From Qipengyuania sp. ABI-127-1 (lineage in GTDB: Bacteria > Pseudomonadota > Alphaproteobacteria > Sphingomonadales > Sphingomonadaceae): a DNA stretch of 64,000 nt. The stretch spans positions 1-64,000 of the forward strand of contig JALJCR010000004.1 in NCBI GenBank assembly GCA_022953095.1. Direction: 5' to 3'. Shown one piece after another: positions 25,488 to 34,221 of the stretch; positions within the stretch are counted from its first letter, which is position 1, and each line of letters begins with the position of its first letter. The notes under the pieces were generated by a model. The model had not been told where the DNA came from. It saw only the letters and a program-made list of their open reading frames with translations, and did no database searches. The position numbers and the translations under genes are program-made.

Positions 25488-26783
25488 ATGAGCTTTCCCT
25501 GGGCCAAGGAATACACCCCGACCAATCCGGTCATGAAGTTCTTCGACGAGAAGCTGCCCTTGCCGCGTCTTGTCTACGACGCGGTCGGCGCGGGCTATCC
25601 GGTTCCGCGCAACCTGTCCTATTTCTGGAATTTCGGCGTTCTCGCTGGATTTTTCCTGGTGGTACAGATTGTCACCGGCGTCGTCCTGGCGATGCACTAT
25701 GCAGCTAACGCGCAGGTTGCCTTCGCCACGACCGAACACATCATGCGCGACGTCAACTGGGGCTGGCTGATGCGCTATGCCCATGCCAATGGCGCGAGCT
25801 TCTTCTTCATCGTCGTTTATCTCCATATCTTCCGCGGCTTTTTCTACAGTTCGTACAAGGCCCCGCGCGAGATGATCTGGCTGCTCGGCGTCGTGATCTT
25901 CCTGCTCATGATGGCGACCGCCTTCATGGGGTATGTCCTTCCCTGGGGGCAGATGAGCTTCTGGGGTGCCAAGGTGATTACCGGGCTGTTCGGCGCGATC
26001 CCGTTGGTCGGCGAGCCGATCCAGATCTGGCTGCTCGGCGGCTTCGCCCCCGACAACGCTGCCCTGAACCGGTTCTTCAGCCTGCACTTCCTGCTGCCCT
26101 TCGTCATCGCCGCCGTCGTGATCCTGCACGTCTGGGCGCTGCACATCCCGGGGTCGTCGAACCCGACCGGGGTCGAAGTGAAGCAGGAAAGCGATACGCT
26201 GCCCTTCCACCCTTACTATACGGCGAAGGACGGCTTCGGTCTCGGCGTCGCGCTGCTGCTGTTCTTCGCGATGGTGTTCTTCCTGCCCAACGCGCTGGGT
26301 CACCCCGACAACTACATCGAGGCGAACCCGCTCTCGACCCCGGCGCACATCGTACCCGAATGGTATTTCTGGCCGTTCTACGCGATCCTGCGTGCCTTCA
26401 CGGTCGACTTCCTGTTCATCCCCGCCAAGCTGCTCGGCGTGATCGCGATGTTCGGGTCGATCCTGATCTGGTTCTTCCTGCCCTGGCTCGACAAGTCGCC
26501 GGTGCGCAGTGGCCATTACCGGCCGCTGTTCCGCAAGTTCTTCTGGTTCGGCCTTATTCCCGCGATGATCGTTCTGTTCATCTGCGGCGGTGCCCCGGCG
26601 GAAGAGCCCTATGTGATGCTCAGCCAAGTCGCGACGGCTTACTACTTCCTGCACTTCCTGGTGATCCTCCCGATCGTCAGCCAGATCGAGAAGCCCGAAC
26701 CGCTGCCCTATTCGATCACCGAAGCCGTGCTTGGCGAAGACAAGCAGGCAGTGCTCGGCGAAAACGCAAAACCGGCCGTCTAA
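25488..26783 (+). CDS. petB: Cytochrome b subunit of the bc1 complex
   Basis: A 431-residue membrane protein carrying hemes bL and bH and the two quinone sites. The heme-ligand regions [11 protein letters not shown] and [20 protein letters not shown] are present, as are the Qo-site motif [14 protein letters not shown] and the loop [28 protein letters not shown] precedes the ATG at 25488, 23 bp after petA. The antisense frame covering this gene is a GC-bias shadow. Confidence 0.97.
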   Translation: MSFPWAKEYTPTNPVMKFFDEKLPLPRLVYDAVGAGYPVPRNLSYFWNFGVLAGFFLVVQIVTGVVLAMHYAANAQVAFATTEHIMRDVNWGWLMRYAHANGASFFFIVVYLHIFRGFFYSSYKAPREMIWLLGVVIFLLMMATAFMGYVLPWGQMSFWGAKVITGLFGAIPLVGEPIQIWLLGGFAPDNAALNRFFSLHFLLPFVIAAVVILHVWALHIPGSSNPTGVEVKQESDTLPFHPYYTAKDGFGLGVALLLFFAMVFFLPNALGHPDNYIEANPLSTPAHIVPEWYFWPFYAILRAFTVDFLFIPAKLLGVIAMFGSILIWFFLPWLDKSPVRSGHYRPLFRKFFWFGLIPAMIVLFICGGAPAEEPYVMLSQVATAYYFLHFLVILPIVSQIEKPEPLPYSITEAVLGEDKQAVLGENAKPAV

Positions 26784-26801
26784 GCGAGAACGAGATAGAA
26801 A

Positions 26802-27653
26802 ATGACCAAACTTCTCAGCGTCCGCCTCGTCGCCATTCTCGTCGGCCTCGGCTTCGCCCTGATCGCACTCTACTCCTTCGTCGTCGGGGCCTATGCCGCG
26901 ATCACGGAGGAAGCCGCCGGACACGTTCCGTATGAAAAGCCGGAAGATATCGCCTATTCTTTTGACGGGCCGTTCGGCAAATGGGACATCCAGCAGCTTC
27001 AGCGCGGCTTCAAGGTCTATGACGAAGTCTGCGCCGCCTGCCACAGCCTCAAATATGTCGCTTTTCGCGACCTTGAGCAGATCGGGTATGACGAAGGCCA
27101 GGTGAAAGCCTTTGCTGCGTCGAAGCAGGTGCCGGGTATCGACCCGAACACCGGCGAGGCGACCACGCGCCCCGGCCTTCCGACCGATTATTTCCCGTCG
27201 CCCTATCCGAACAATGTCGCGGCGGCTGCAGCGAACAATAACGCCATCCCGCCCGACCTTTCCTTGATGACCAAGGCGCGCGGAGACGGCACGAACTATG
27301 TGGCATCGCTGCTGGCCGGCTATGCCGAACCTTCGGCCGAACTGCTCGAAGAGCATCCCGAGGCCGCCCCGGGGCCGGGCCTTTATCACAACCCCTATTT
27401 CCCCAATCTAAACCTCGCCATGGCACCGCCGCTGACCACCGCCGGTCAGGTGACTTATGACGACGGCACCGAGGCGACCGTGCAGCAGATGTCCGAGGAC
27501 GTCGCGGCCTTTCTGACCTGGACCGCCGAGCCGACTCTGGTGGCGCGCAAGCAGACCGGCTGGCCGGTGCTGATCTTCCTGCTCTTCGCCACCGTGCTTG
27601 CCTATATGTCCAAGAAGCAGATCTGGGCTGCCGCAAAGCGCAAGGGCGACTGA
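26802..27653 (+). CDS. petC: Cytochrome c1
   Basis: A 283-residue periplasm-facing subunit of the bc1 complex. An N-terminal helix (about 8-30) exports the domain. The heme is attached at CAACH, residues 77-81, and the likely Met ligand lies in NLAMAPPL. A C-terminal helix (about 253-270) anchors it before the basic tail KKQIWAAAKRKGD. It lies 18 bp after petB, and a strong hairpin follows, ending the petABC operon. Confidence 0.96.
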   Translation: MTKLLSVRLVAILVGLGFALIALYSFVVGAYAAITEEAAGHVPYEKPEDIAYSFDGPFGKWDIQQLQRGFKVYDEVCAACHSLKYVAFRDLEQIGYDEGQVKAFAASKQVPGIDPNTGEATTRPGLPTDYFPSPYPNNVAAAAANNNAIPPDLSLMTKARGDGTNYVASLLAGYAEPSAELLEEHPEAAPGPGLYHNPYFPNLNLAMAPPLTTAGQVTYDDGTEATVQQMSEDVAAFLTWTAEPTLVARKQTGWPVLIFLLFATVLAYMSKKQIWAAAKRKGD

Positions 27654-27676
27654 TCCCTCGGTCGACACGAATGACC

Positions 27677-27713
27677 AGCGCCCCTTGCGTCACATCGATG
27701 CAAGGGGCGCTTT
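27677..27713 (+). terminator. Terminator of petABC
   Basis: AGCGCCCCTTGC (27677-27688) and GCAAGGGGCGCT (27700-27711) form a perfect 12-bp stem with an 11-nt loop, ending in TTT. It lies 23 bp after the petC stop and 20 bp before apt. Confidence 0.8.
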
Positions 27714-27732
27714 CGATTCCGGGAGAGACGAC

Positions 27733-28263
27733 ATGACGCCTGCCGACCTGAAGGCCTTGGTCAGGACCATCCCCGACTTTCCGAAAAAGGGCATCCAGTT
27801 TCGCGACATTACGACTCTGCTCGGTAACGGGCGGGGGTTTGCCGCGTCGGTCGAATGGCTGGCGGATGAGGTACGCGGGGCCGAGGCCATCGCCGGAATG
27901 GAGGCACGCGGGTTCATCTTCGGAGCAGCAGTTTCTGCGCGCCTCGGTCTGCCCTTCCTGCCGATCCGCAAATCCGGCAAGCTGCCCTGTCAGGTGATTG
28001 GCGTGGATTACGAGCTCGAATACGGACTTGACCGTCTCGAGATGGACCCCCAATCCGTTACCGATGGACAGCAGGTGGCGATCGTCGACGATTTGCTCGC
28101 GACGGGGGGTACCGCTCTGGCTGCGACCGCCCTGCTTCGCAAGGCGGGTGCCCGGGTCAGCCGGGCGGCGTTCGTGATCGGCCTTCCCGATCTCGGTGGA
28201 AGCAAGCGCCTCGCCGATGAAGCAGTGGATGTCCGTGCCTTGATGGAATTCGAGGGCGATTGA
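27733..28263 (+). CDS. apt: Adenine phosphoribosyltransferase
   Basis: A 176-residue purine salvage enzyme making AMP from adenine and PRPP. It starts MTPADLKALVRTIPDFPKKG, the conserved family start. The PRPP-binding loop is VAIVDDLLATGGTA near residue 115, and EARGFIFGAAVS near residue 57 is also typical. GGGAGAGA precedes ATG 27733. A longer frame from 27598 lies inside petC and is rejected. Confidence 0.95.
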   Translation: MTPADLKALVRTIPDFPKKGIQFRDITTLLGNGRGFAASVEWLADEVRGAEAIAGMEARGFIFGAAVSARLGLPFLPIRKSGKLPCQVIGVDYELEYGLDRLEMDPQSVTDGQQVAIVDDLLATGGTALAATALLRKAGARVSRAAFVIGLPDLGGSKRLADEAVDVRALMEFEGD

Positions 28264-28356
28264 GCCATCCGATCCGGGGCTGGATATATTCGCCGCTTCG
28301 GGCATTTATAGAACTCGCGCCTTGAGCAGCGGATCGTCGCTCAGTCGGGGAGGGGC

Positions 28357-30210
28357 ATGGAACAGTCTTTAGTCATCGCAATGGTCGGCATATTGGGCAT
28401 CGGCGCCCAATGGGTGGCCTGGCGCACCGGATGGCCGGCCATCGTTCTGATGTTGGCCGCAGGCTTCCTGGCCGGGCCGGTCCTCGGCCTGTTCGATCCC
28501 GAACATGCCTTTGGCGACCTGCTCGACCCGATGATTGCCATCGGTGTCGCCCTGATCCTGTTCGAAGGCGGCCTTAGCCTCGATTTTCGGGAGTTACGCC
28601 ATGCCGGCGACGGCGTCTGGCGTCTGGTGCTGCTCGGCGGGCCGATTGCCTGGGTGCTCGGCGCCTTCGCGGCTCACTCCATCGGCGGACTCGAATGGCC
28701 GGTGGCGATCCTGTTCGCAGGGATACTGGTGGTCACGGGGCCGACCGTCGTCATGCCGCTGCTGCGCCAGTCCTCGGTCAAGGCCCGACCGGCGGCAATT
28801 CTCAAATGGGAGGCGATCGTCAACGATCCCATCGGCGCGCTGTTCGCAGTCGTCTCCTACGAATACTTCCGCAAGGTCGCCGAAGCGCCGGGCTCGGGCC
28901 TGATAGAGGTCGTCCCGCCCCTGGTCATAGCGGCGATTATCGCCGGTCTGATCGGATATGTCGCCGCTGCCGCCATCGCCTGGGCCTTTCCGCGCGGGGC
29001 CATCCCAGAATACCTGAAAGTTCCCGTCCTCCTGACTTCGGTCATCGTGGTGTTCGTGCTCTCCAACCAGATCGAACATGAAGCCGGTCTGGTCGCGGTC
29101 ACGGTCATGGGCATCGCTCTGGCGAATATGAACATCACGTCGATTCGGAGCATCCATCCGTTCAAGCAGAATATCGCCGTCCTGCTGATTTCGGGCATTT
29201 TCATTCTGTTGTCGGCCAGCCTCGAGTTCGAGGAACTGGCCTACCTCAACTGGAATTTCGGGCTGTTCCTGCTCGCTCTGCTCTTTCTCGTGCGCCCGGC
29301 AACCATTCTGCTCAGTCTGCTAGGCAGCTCTGTCCCGTGGAACGAGCGGTTGTTCCTCGCCTGGATCGCCCCGCGCGGTATCGTTCTTGTCGCAATCTCG
29401 GGTCTGTTTGCCCTGCGCCTTGAGGACATCGGGTACGATGGCACGGCCTTGATCGGCCTGAGCTTCGCAGTGGTGGTGGCAACGATCGTCGCCCATGGAT
29501 TCACGATTGACCTTGTCGCACGCCTGCTCGACCTCAAGGGCAGCAAACGGCCCGGCGTCATCATCGTAGGAAGCACGCCGTGGACGATCTCGCTCGCGCT
29601 GATGATGAAGGAACTGAAATCGCCGGTCATGATCGTCGACCCCAGTTGGCAACGCCTGGCCCTCGCGCGTCAGAAAGGTCTGCCCTTCTATCACGGCGAA
29701 ATTCTCAACGAGGCGACCGAGCACAATCTCGATCTGACCCCCTATGCGGTGCTGGTCGCCGCGACCGAGAACGAGGCCTATAACGCGCTGGTCTGCAACG
29801 AGTTCGCTTATGAAATTGGGCGCGATACGGTATTTCAGCTCGGCGACGCGGTCGACGACGACGACCGACATGCCCTGCCCAGCAGCATCCGCGGCCGCGC
29901 ACTTTTTGAAACCGGATTCGGTGTGGAGGACGTCAACGAACGGCTCGCGCGGGGTTGGGTCTTCCGCAAAACGAAGCTGTCGGAAGAGTTCGATTTCGAG
30001 GCCGCGCAAGAACGTCTGCCCGATGCAGCCTCGATGCTATTGCTGGTCCGCGAAAACGGCACACTCCGCTTCTTCACCCATGCGGCGCGGCCCGAACCAA
30101 GGGCGGGGGACATCATCGTCAGTTTCGCCCCGCCACAGGAACGCAGCGCCCAGGACGCTGCGGCGAAACGCGAACGCAAGCGCAATAAGGCCGCCGAACA
30201 GGGGACGTGA
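28357..30210 (+). CDS. Cation:proton antiporter (CPA family) with RCK/TrkA-N domain
   Basis: A 617-residue protein. About twelve membrane helices occupy residues 1-385 and carry Na+/H+ exchanger features (GLSLDFRELRHAGDG, KWEAIVNDPIGALFAV, WIAPRGIVLVAISGLFAL). A cytoplasmic nucleotide-binding domain starting GVIIVGSTPWTISLALMM near residue 398 resembles TrkA-N, and a C-terminal segment rich in Arg/Lys ends the chain. It probably exchanges Na+ or K+ for protons under nucleotide or redox control. GGGGAGGGGC is the ribosome site. Confidence 0.87.
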   Translation: MEQSLVIAMVGILGIGAQWVAWRTGWPAIVLMLAAGFLAGPVLGLFDPEHAFGDLLDPMIAIGVALILFEGGLSLDFRELRHAGDGVWRLVLLGGPIAWVLGAFAAHSIGGLEWPVAILFAGILVVTGPTVVMPLLRQSSVKARPAAILKWEAIVNDPIGALFAVVSYEYFRKVAEAPGSGLIEVVPPLVIAAIIAGLIGYVAAAAIAWAFPRGAIPEYLKVPVLLTSVIVVFVLSNQIEHEAGLVAVTVMGIALANMNITSIRSIHPFKQNIAVLLISGIFILLSASLEFEELAYLNWNFGLFLLALLFLVRPATILLSLLGSSVPWNERLFLAWIAPRGIVLVAISGLFALRLEDIGYDGTALIGLSFAVVVATIVAHGFTIDLVARLLDLKGSKRPGVIIVGSTPWTISLALMMKELKSPVMIVDPSWQRLALARQKGLPFYHGEILNEATEHNLDLTPYAVLVAATENEAYNALVCNEFAYEIGRDTVFQLGDAVDDDDRHALPSSIRGRALFETGFGVEDVNERLARGWVFRKTKLSEEFDFEAAQERLPDAASMLLLVRENGTLRFFTHAARPEPRAGDIIVSFAPPQERSAQDAAAKRERKRNKAAEQGT

Positions 30211-30211
30211 T

Positions 30212-30835
30212 ATGAACCACCGGCTGACAATCATCTTCGCAATTGCCGCGGCATCGCTCGTTCTTTCGGCTTGCAGTGACCAGCGCCCGGCGGAGACCGA
30301 CGCCGGAGATTCGGCGGATACTGGCGAGAAGCGTTCCATCTTCAGGCCCGAATTCCAGGTCGAGCCAATCGAAAGCCTGGACACGCTCGGCACGCTGGAA
30401 ACCCGGGTTCTGTTTCCGGACGGGGCCGAACTGACCGAGGATGCTCTCGCGGAACTGGCGACGGTTCTGGCGTCGCCTCAGATGGCCGAGGGCGGAGAGA
30501 TCATTCTGCGGGGTCACAGCGACAGCGGAGGTAGCGATGACGGCAATCTGCGCGCCTCGCAGGCACGGGCGGAAGCGGTGCGCGACTGGCTGGTCGATAA
30601 CGGGATCGATAGCGAAAGGATCACGGTCATTGCATTCGGCGAGCAGAACCCCGCTGCTCCCAATGCCTTGCCCGACGGCTCGCCCAATGAAGAGGGGCGG
30701 GCCGCCAATCGCCGTGTGGAAATAGAAGTGCGCGGCGAAGAACAGCCCGTTCAGGGCAAACAGCCCACATTCGCCGAAAGCCTTGCTGCAGCCGGGGAAG
30801 AGGGTTCGGAAGAAGACCTAGAGACCGAAGAATAG
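30212..30835 (+). CDS. OmpA family lipoprotein
   Basis: A 207-residue lipoprotein with the lipidated Cys at residue 21 (LVLSAC). The OmpA domain (about 60-175) carries GHSDSGGSDDGNLRASQARA and RAANRRVEIEV, the peptidoglycan-binding signature. A Glu-rich C-terminal tail follows. It starts one base after the antiporter stop, so both are co-transcribed. It is not closely similar to the lipoprotein at 3131-3826, lacking the glycine zipper. Confidence 0.87.
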   Translation: MNHRLTIIFAIAAASLVLSACSDQRPAETDAGDSADTGEKRSIFRPEFQVEPIESLDTLGTLETRVLFPDGAELTEDALAELATVLASPQMAEGGEIILRGHSDSGGSDDGNLRASQARAEAVRDWLVDNGIDSERITVIAFGEQNPAAPNALPDGSPNEEGRAANRRVEIEVRGEEQPVQGKQPTFAESLAAAGEEGSEEDLETEE

Positions 30836-30881
30836 CGTGTTGACGCCGACGTGCCTTCGATGGCATTGGCGCATCGCCCGA

Positions 30882-30955
30882 GCGGGTATAGCATAGTGGT
30901 AATGCTCCAGCCTTCCAAGCTGGCTAGAGGGGTTCGATTCCCCTTACCCGCTCCA
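30882..30955 (+). tRNA. tRNA-Gly (TCC)
   Basis: The acceptor arms pair GCGGGTA with TACCCGC, the anticodon arm is CCAGC/GCTGG around CTTCCAA (anticodon TCC, reading GGA and GGG), and the T-arm is GGGGT-TCGATTC-CCCTT, with a wobble. The CCA end is encoded at 30953-30955. Confidence 0.96.
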
Positions 30956-30977
30956 AATTTCCCCGCTCCAAATTTCC
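30948..30977 (+). repeat. 15-bp tandem duplication of the tRNA-Gly 3' end
   Basis: CCGCTCCAAATTTCC occurs at 30948-30962, including the last tRNA bases, and again at 30963-30977. It resembles an attachment-site duplication, but no integrase or foreign DNA lies near; replication slippage is simpler. Confidence 0.8.
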
Positions 30978-31188
30978 TACCATAAACGAACGGAGCGGTG
31001 CGCAGGGGTGCATGGCACTATCGGTAGCGGAGGCCGGGTGAAGCGGAAGCCTTCCCTAGACAGCGCCCCGCACTCGGCCCTTGCGAAGCGAAGGGTGCCT
31101 GCCCGGAGGCCCGCCTCTGCATCGACGTTCCAACGGACCCGCGTTTATCCTTGGTAGGCATTGCCCGAGCGGCGGCCTGCAACCGGTT

Positions 31189-32046
31189 TCAGTCGACCGC
31201 CATATTGTCGATCAGGCGCGTTCCGCCGATCCGGGCGGCAACGAAGAGCCGGGTTCCAGGAGCTGCAGCGGTGGCGGGCACAAGGTTGTCACCGTGCCGC
31301 AATTCGGCGTAATCCACTGTATCGAAGCCGAAATCGATCAAACGCCGGGCAAGGTCGGCCAGAACCGCCTTTGCTGCCTGTCCTCTTGAAAGCCGGGTAA
31401 TTGCCTCGTGCATGGCGTGTGGCAGGGCGGCCGCGATATTGCGCTGTTCCGTCGAAAGATAGGCGTTGCGACTGCTCATCGCGAGCCCGTCCGCCTCGCG
31501 TATGATGGGTACGCCGTAAATCGCATCGACATGTGGCGATGTAAGATCGAGATCGCGTGCCATCCGGCGAATAACCGCGAGCTGCTGCCAGTCCTTCTCG
31601 CCGAAAAAGGCCATGTCGGGACGCACCTGATTGAAGAGCTTGCATACGACGGTCGCGACACCGTCGAAATGGCCCGGCCGGTCGGCGCCGCACAAGCCAT
31701 CGCTCACTCCCCCAACCGATATGTTGGTCGCATAGCCATCGGGATATACCTCACTCGGCGGCGGCGCCCAGAGCAGGGCAACCCCTTCCTTGTCGAGCAG
31801 CTCCGAATCGCGCGCAAGCTGCCGGGGATAGGCATCGAGATCTTCGTTCGCGCCGAACTGACGCGGATTGACGAAAATCGACACGGCGACATGCTCCGCA
31901 AGTCTATGGGCCTCGCGCACCAGCGTCAGATGCCCTTCGTGCAAGGCGCCCATGGTCGGTACCAGCGCCAGAGATCCGGTCTTGCGCAAGGCGGCGGTGG
32001 CGCCGCGCAATTCGTTCAATGTCGTGATCGTGTCCAGCGCTCGCAC
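31189..32046 (-). CDS. panC: Pantothenate synthetase
   Basis: A 285-residue enzyme joining pantoate and beta-alanine in coenzyme A synthesis. It has ALVPTMGALHEGHLTL (HxGH-type ATP site) near residue 30, SIFVNPRQFGANEDL near residue 58, FFGEKDWQQLAVI near residue 145 and MSSRNAYLS (KMSKS equivalent) near residue 185. The start is set to GTG 32046: the longer reading to 32100 would translate the terminator of the upstream gene, and the family length is about 283. Confidence 0.92.
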   Translation of the reverse strand: MRALDTITTLNELRGATAALRKTGSLALVPTMGALHEGHLTLVREAHRLAEHVAVSIFVNPRQFGANEDLDAYPRQLARDSELLDKEGVALLWAPPPSEVYPDGYATNISVGGVSDGLCGADRPGHFDGVATVVCKLFNQVRPDMAFFGEKDWQQLAVIRRMARDLDLTSPHVDAIYGVPIIREADGLAMSSRNAYLSTEQRNIAAALPHAMHEAITRLSRGQAAKAVLADLARRLIDFGFDTVDYAELRHGDNLVPATAAAPGTRLFVAARIGGTRLIDNMAVD

Positions 32047-32056
32047 TCCGTCAACG

Positions 32057-32088
32057 AAAAGGGCGGGGCGATCTGTGCCGCCCCGCCC
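32057..32088 (-). terminator. Terminator between the CsgG-like gene and panC
   Basis: GGGCGGGGCG (32061-32070) and CGCCCCGCCC (32079-32088) are perfect 10-bp arms with an 8-nt loop. On the minus strand the stem is followed by TTTT. It ends only about 10 bases before the panC GTG. Confidence 0.85.
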
Positions 32089-32112
32089 CGCTTCTTGCAA
32101 GCCGTCCGAATA

Positions 32113-32886
32113 TCAGCGCGCTTCGGGCGCCGCGGCGGCGGCATCGACCGGCAGGCCGCCCAGCTGCGTCACCAGATCGGTATAGGCGTTGAGATAGGCG
32201 AGCACGATGATCTGGCCGATCGCCGTGTTCTCATAGCTACCAAAGCCGCCCGCTGCACCGCCGCCCCCGCCGAACAGGCCGCCACCGGCCGCCCAGCCGA
32301 GATCCTTCTTGCGGAAATATCCCTCGACCAGGGCTTCTTCCACCGTGGTACGGGCATTCACCAGCGAAAGGACAACATTCGCTTCGCCTTTCTTGACCCG
32401 GATACCACCGGCGATCGCGCCTGCGGTCCGCCCGAACAGTCCGCCGACGACGCCGCCCAACAGCCCGCCGCCGCCGCCCGAATTGCTGTTCGCACTGACT
32501 ATGTCAGGCTGAAGGAAGTAATCCGCCGTCCGGACCTGGCCCAAGCCCACATTCTGCCCATCCTGCAGCTCGCCCTGTTCCTGGAGCGCCCGTTCCATCG
32601 CCCGGCTGCGCATCGCGCGCCCGCGACTGACCATGGTGAAGCAACCCGAACGCTGGACGAATACCCGGATGATTTGTTCGGGACTGCCGAGATTAAGTTC
32701 GCGCCACCATTTGTCATCCGGCTCGACCACCGCGATGGTGCCGAGGTTTTGGGTGCAGCGCGGAATTTCCATTGTCGCGCGGTCTTGCGCCTTGCGGCCC
32801 GATGAGCGGCCTTGTGCGAGCACCGGCTCGGCCGCCATGCCTGTCATGGAAAGTACGGCCAACGCTGTGAAAAATACCTTTTTCAT
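32113..32886 (-). CDS. CsgG/HfaB family secretion-related protein
   Basis: A 257-residue exported protein. The signal peptide MKKVFFTALAVLSMTGMAAE runs to cleavage near VLAQ. The CsgG-like core has IPRCTQNLGTIAVVEPD, GCFTMVSRGRAMRSRAMERA and ADYFLQPDIVS. A glycine-rich segment (GGGGGLLGGVVGGLFGR) and another near residue 205 interrupt it. CsgG forms the curli export pore and HfaB is a holdfast anchor component. No lipobox Cys is evident, so pore function here is uncertain. GGGGGATCC precedes the ATG. Confidence 0.72.
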   Translation of the reverse strand: MKKVFFTALAVLSMTGMAAEPVLAQGRSSGRKAQDRATMEIPRCTQNLGTIAVVEPDDKWWRELNLGSPEQIIRVFVQRSGCFTMVSRGRAMRSRAMERALQEQGELQDGQNVGLGQVRTADYFLQPDIVSANSNSGGGGGLLGGVVGGLFGRTAGAIAGGIRVKKGEANVVLSLVNARTTVEEALVEGYFRKKDLGWAAGGGLFGGGGGAAGGFGSYENTAIGQIIVLAYLNAYTDLVTQLGGLPVDAAAAAPEAR

Positions 32887-33112
32887 TATCCGGGATCCCC
32901 CTCTGTGAACATTTCGCGGCGGTCGACCTGCTGTCGTTTCTCGCCGGTCAAATGCGACCCGGATGAGCAGCACAATATCAAAAGTTGCAATGCAGGCTAG
33001 TATACATCCGCCATTGTGGGAAAAACCAACGTGCTCCCCATGGCCTTGCGTTGCCGCGGAGCAGCGGGTTGGATAGGGACGAGCGCAGCATGATTTACAC
33101 CGTCACATACCA

Positions 33113-33922
33113 ATGATGCCCCAACCGCACAGGATCGTGTTCGCCAATGAGAAAGGCGGAACGGGTAAATCCACCACGGCCGTGCATGTCGCCGTGGCGC
33201 TTGCCTATCGTGGTGCGAATGTCGCCGCGTTCGATCTCGATCATCGACAGCGAACCATGTGCCGCTATTTCGAAAACCGCGCGGAAACGATGCAGCGGCG
33301 CGGCATCGATCTGCCCACTGCCCGATGCCATGTCGTCGAAGGCATGGACGAAGCTGCGATGGAGCGATTTGTCGAGGAGCGGACCGTCGGTGCGGACTTC
33401 GTGGTGATCGATACACCCGGCCGTGACGATCCATTGGCTCGCCATGCCGCGACGACGGCCGATACGCTGGTGACGCCGATGAATGACAGCTTCGTCGATT
33501 TCGATCTCATCGGACAGGTGGAAGGGGAAAGCTTCAAAGTCCGCAAACTGTCCTTCTATGCCGAGCTGATCTGGGAGGCGCGCATCAAGCGTAGCCGGAC
33601 ATCGATTGAGCAGAACCGCGCGCAGATGGATTGGGTCGTGGTGCGCAACCGCACCGGTTACACCGAGGCGCGCAATATGGGGCGGATCAACCAGGCCCTG
33701 GCCGAAATGTCCAAGAGAGTCGGGTTCCGCGTGGCGAAAGGCCTGTCGGAGCGCGTCATTTATCGCGAACTTTTCCCCTCGGGTCTTACTCTGCTGGACA
33801 AGGGGCATTTGGGCGATTTGGGAACCAGCCACCTCGTGGCGCGGCAGGAGCTGCGCGGCCTGATCGCCAGCTTGCGCCTGCCGGACAGCATTGCCGAAAT
33901 CGTGCCGGAAGCCGCGCAGTGA
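33113..33922 (+). CDS. mipZ: MipZ-like ParA family ATPase
   Basis: A 269-residue P-loop ATPase. The deviant Walker A is ANEKGGTGKSTTA (about residues 11-23), with signature Lys 14, and VVIDTPGRDDPLA is the Walker B/switch region. The alphaproteobacterial insert YAELIWEARIKRSR and the later NRTGYTEARNMGRI and SERVIYRELFPSGLTLLD fit MipZ, which forms a gradient from the ParB-bound pole and places the FtsZ ring at midcell. No parB is adjacent. Its stop overlaps the next start (GTGA). Confidence 0.9.
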   Translation: MMPQPHRIVFANEKGGTGKSTTAVHVAVALAYRGANVAAFDLDHRQRTMCRYFENRAETMQRRGIDLPTARCHVVEGMDEAAMERFVEERTVGADFVVIDTPGRDDPLARHAATTADTLVTPMNDSFVDFDLIGQVEGESFKVRKLSFYAELIWEARIKRSRTSIEQNRAQMDWVVVRNRTGYTEARNMGRINQALAEMSKRVGFRVAKGLSERVIYRELFPSGLTLLDKGHLGDLGTSHLVARQELRGLIASLRLPDSIAEIVPEAAQ

Positions 33923-34221
33923 TCCGTCTGCTTGCCCTCGTCTTCCTGGTTTCGGTGGCCTGTCGCCTGATCTTCGGCAAATGGCCATGGGAGTATTTGA
34001 GGGCACACAGCGCAGCCGATCGCTCGCTCGCGCGTGCGCGCGCCATTCTCGACGTTTCCCGAAATGCGACCGCCGAGGAAATTCGCGCGGCGCACCGTCG
34101 CATTGCTACAATAAATCACCCGGATAGAGGGGGTAGCACCGCCACTTTGCAAGAGGCAAACGCGGCGCGTGATCTCTTGCTCGACCATCTTTCCCGTATT
34201 CGAACGGAGCGTTCCGAATGA
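33919..34221 (+). CDS. Membrane-anchored J-domain protein (TIM14-like)
   Basis: A 100-residue protein with one N-terminal helix (about 2-18) and a C-terminal minimal J domain. It has RARAILDVSRNATAEEIRAA, then HRR and the diagnostic HPD in NHPDRGGS. This is the arrangement of TIM14/DjlA-type co-chaperones that recruit DnaK to a membrane site. The GTG start overlaps the mipZ stop, and its own end overlaps the phosphohexomutase ATG by four bases. The three genes are therefore coupled. Confidence 0.8.
   Translation: MIRLLALVFLVSVACRLIFGKWPWEYLRAHSAADRSLARARAILDVSRNATAEEIRAAHRRIATINHPDRGGSTATLQEANAARDLLLDHLSRIRTERSE

Noticed and set aside
25467-27389. Very long open frame antisense to petB and petC (640 codons)
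   Set aside because: It is the mirror of two certain genes in GC-rich DNA, has His/Glu/Asp-rich composition typical of such shadows, and no recognisable domain or ribosome site.
30882-31188. Possible integrated element or small RNA after tRNA-Gly
   Set aside because: Apart from the 15-bp tandem repeat, the 211-bp gap shows no integrase, second attachment site or stable structured RNA I could support.
31408-32805. Plus-strand open frame of 465 codons over panC and the CsgG-like gene
   Set aside because: It spans two well-supported minus-strand genes and the terminator between them; composition is that of an antisense shadow.
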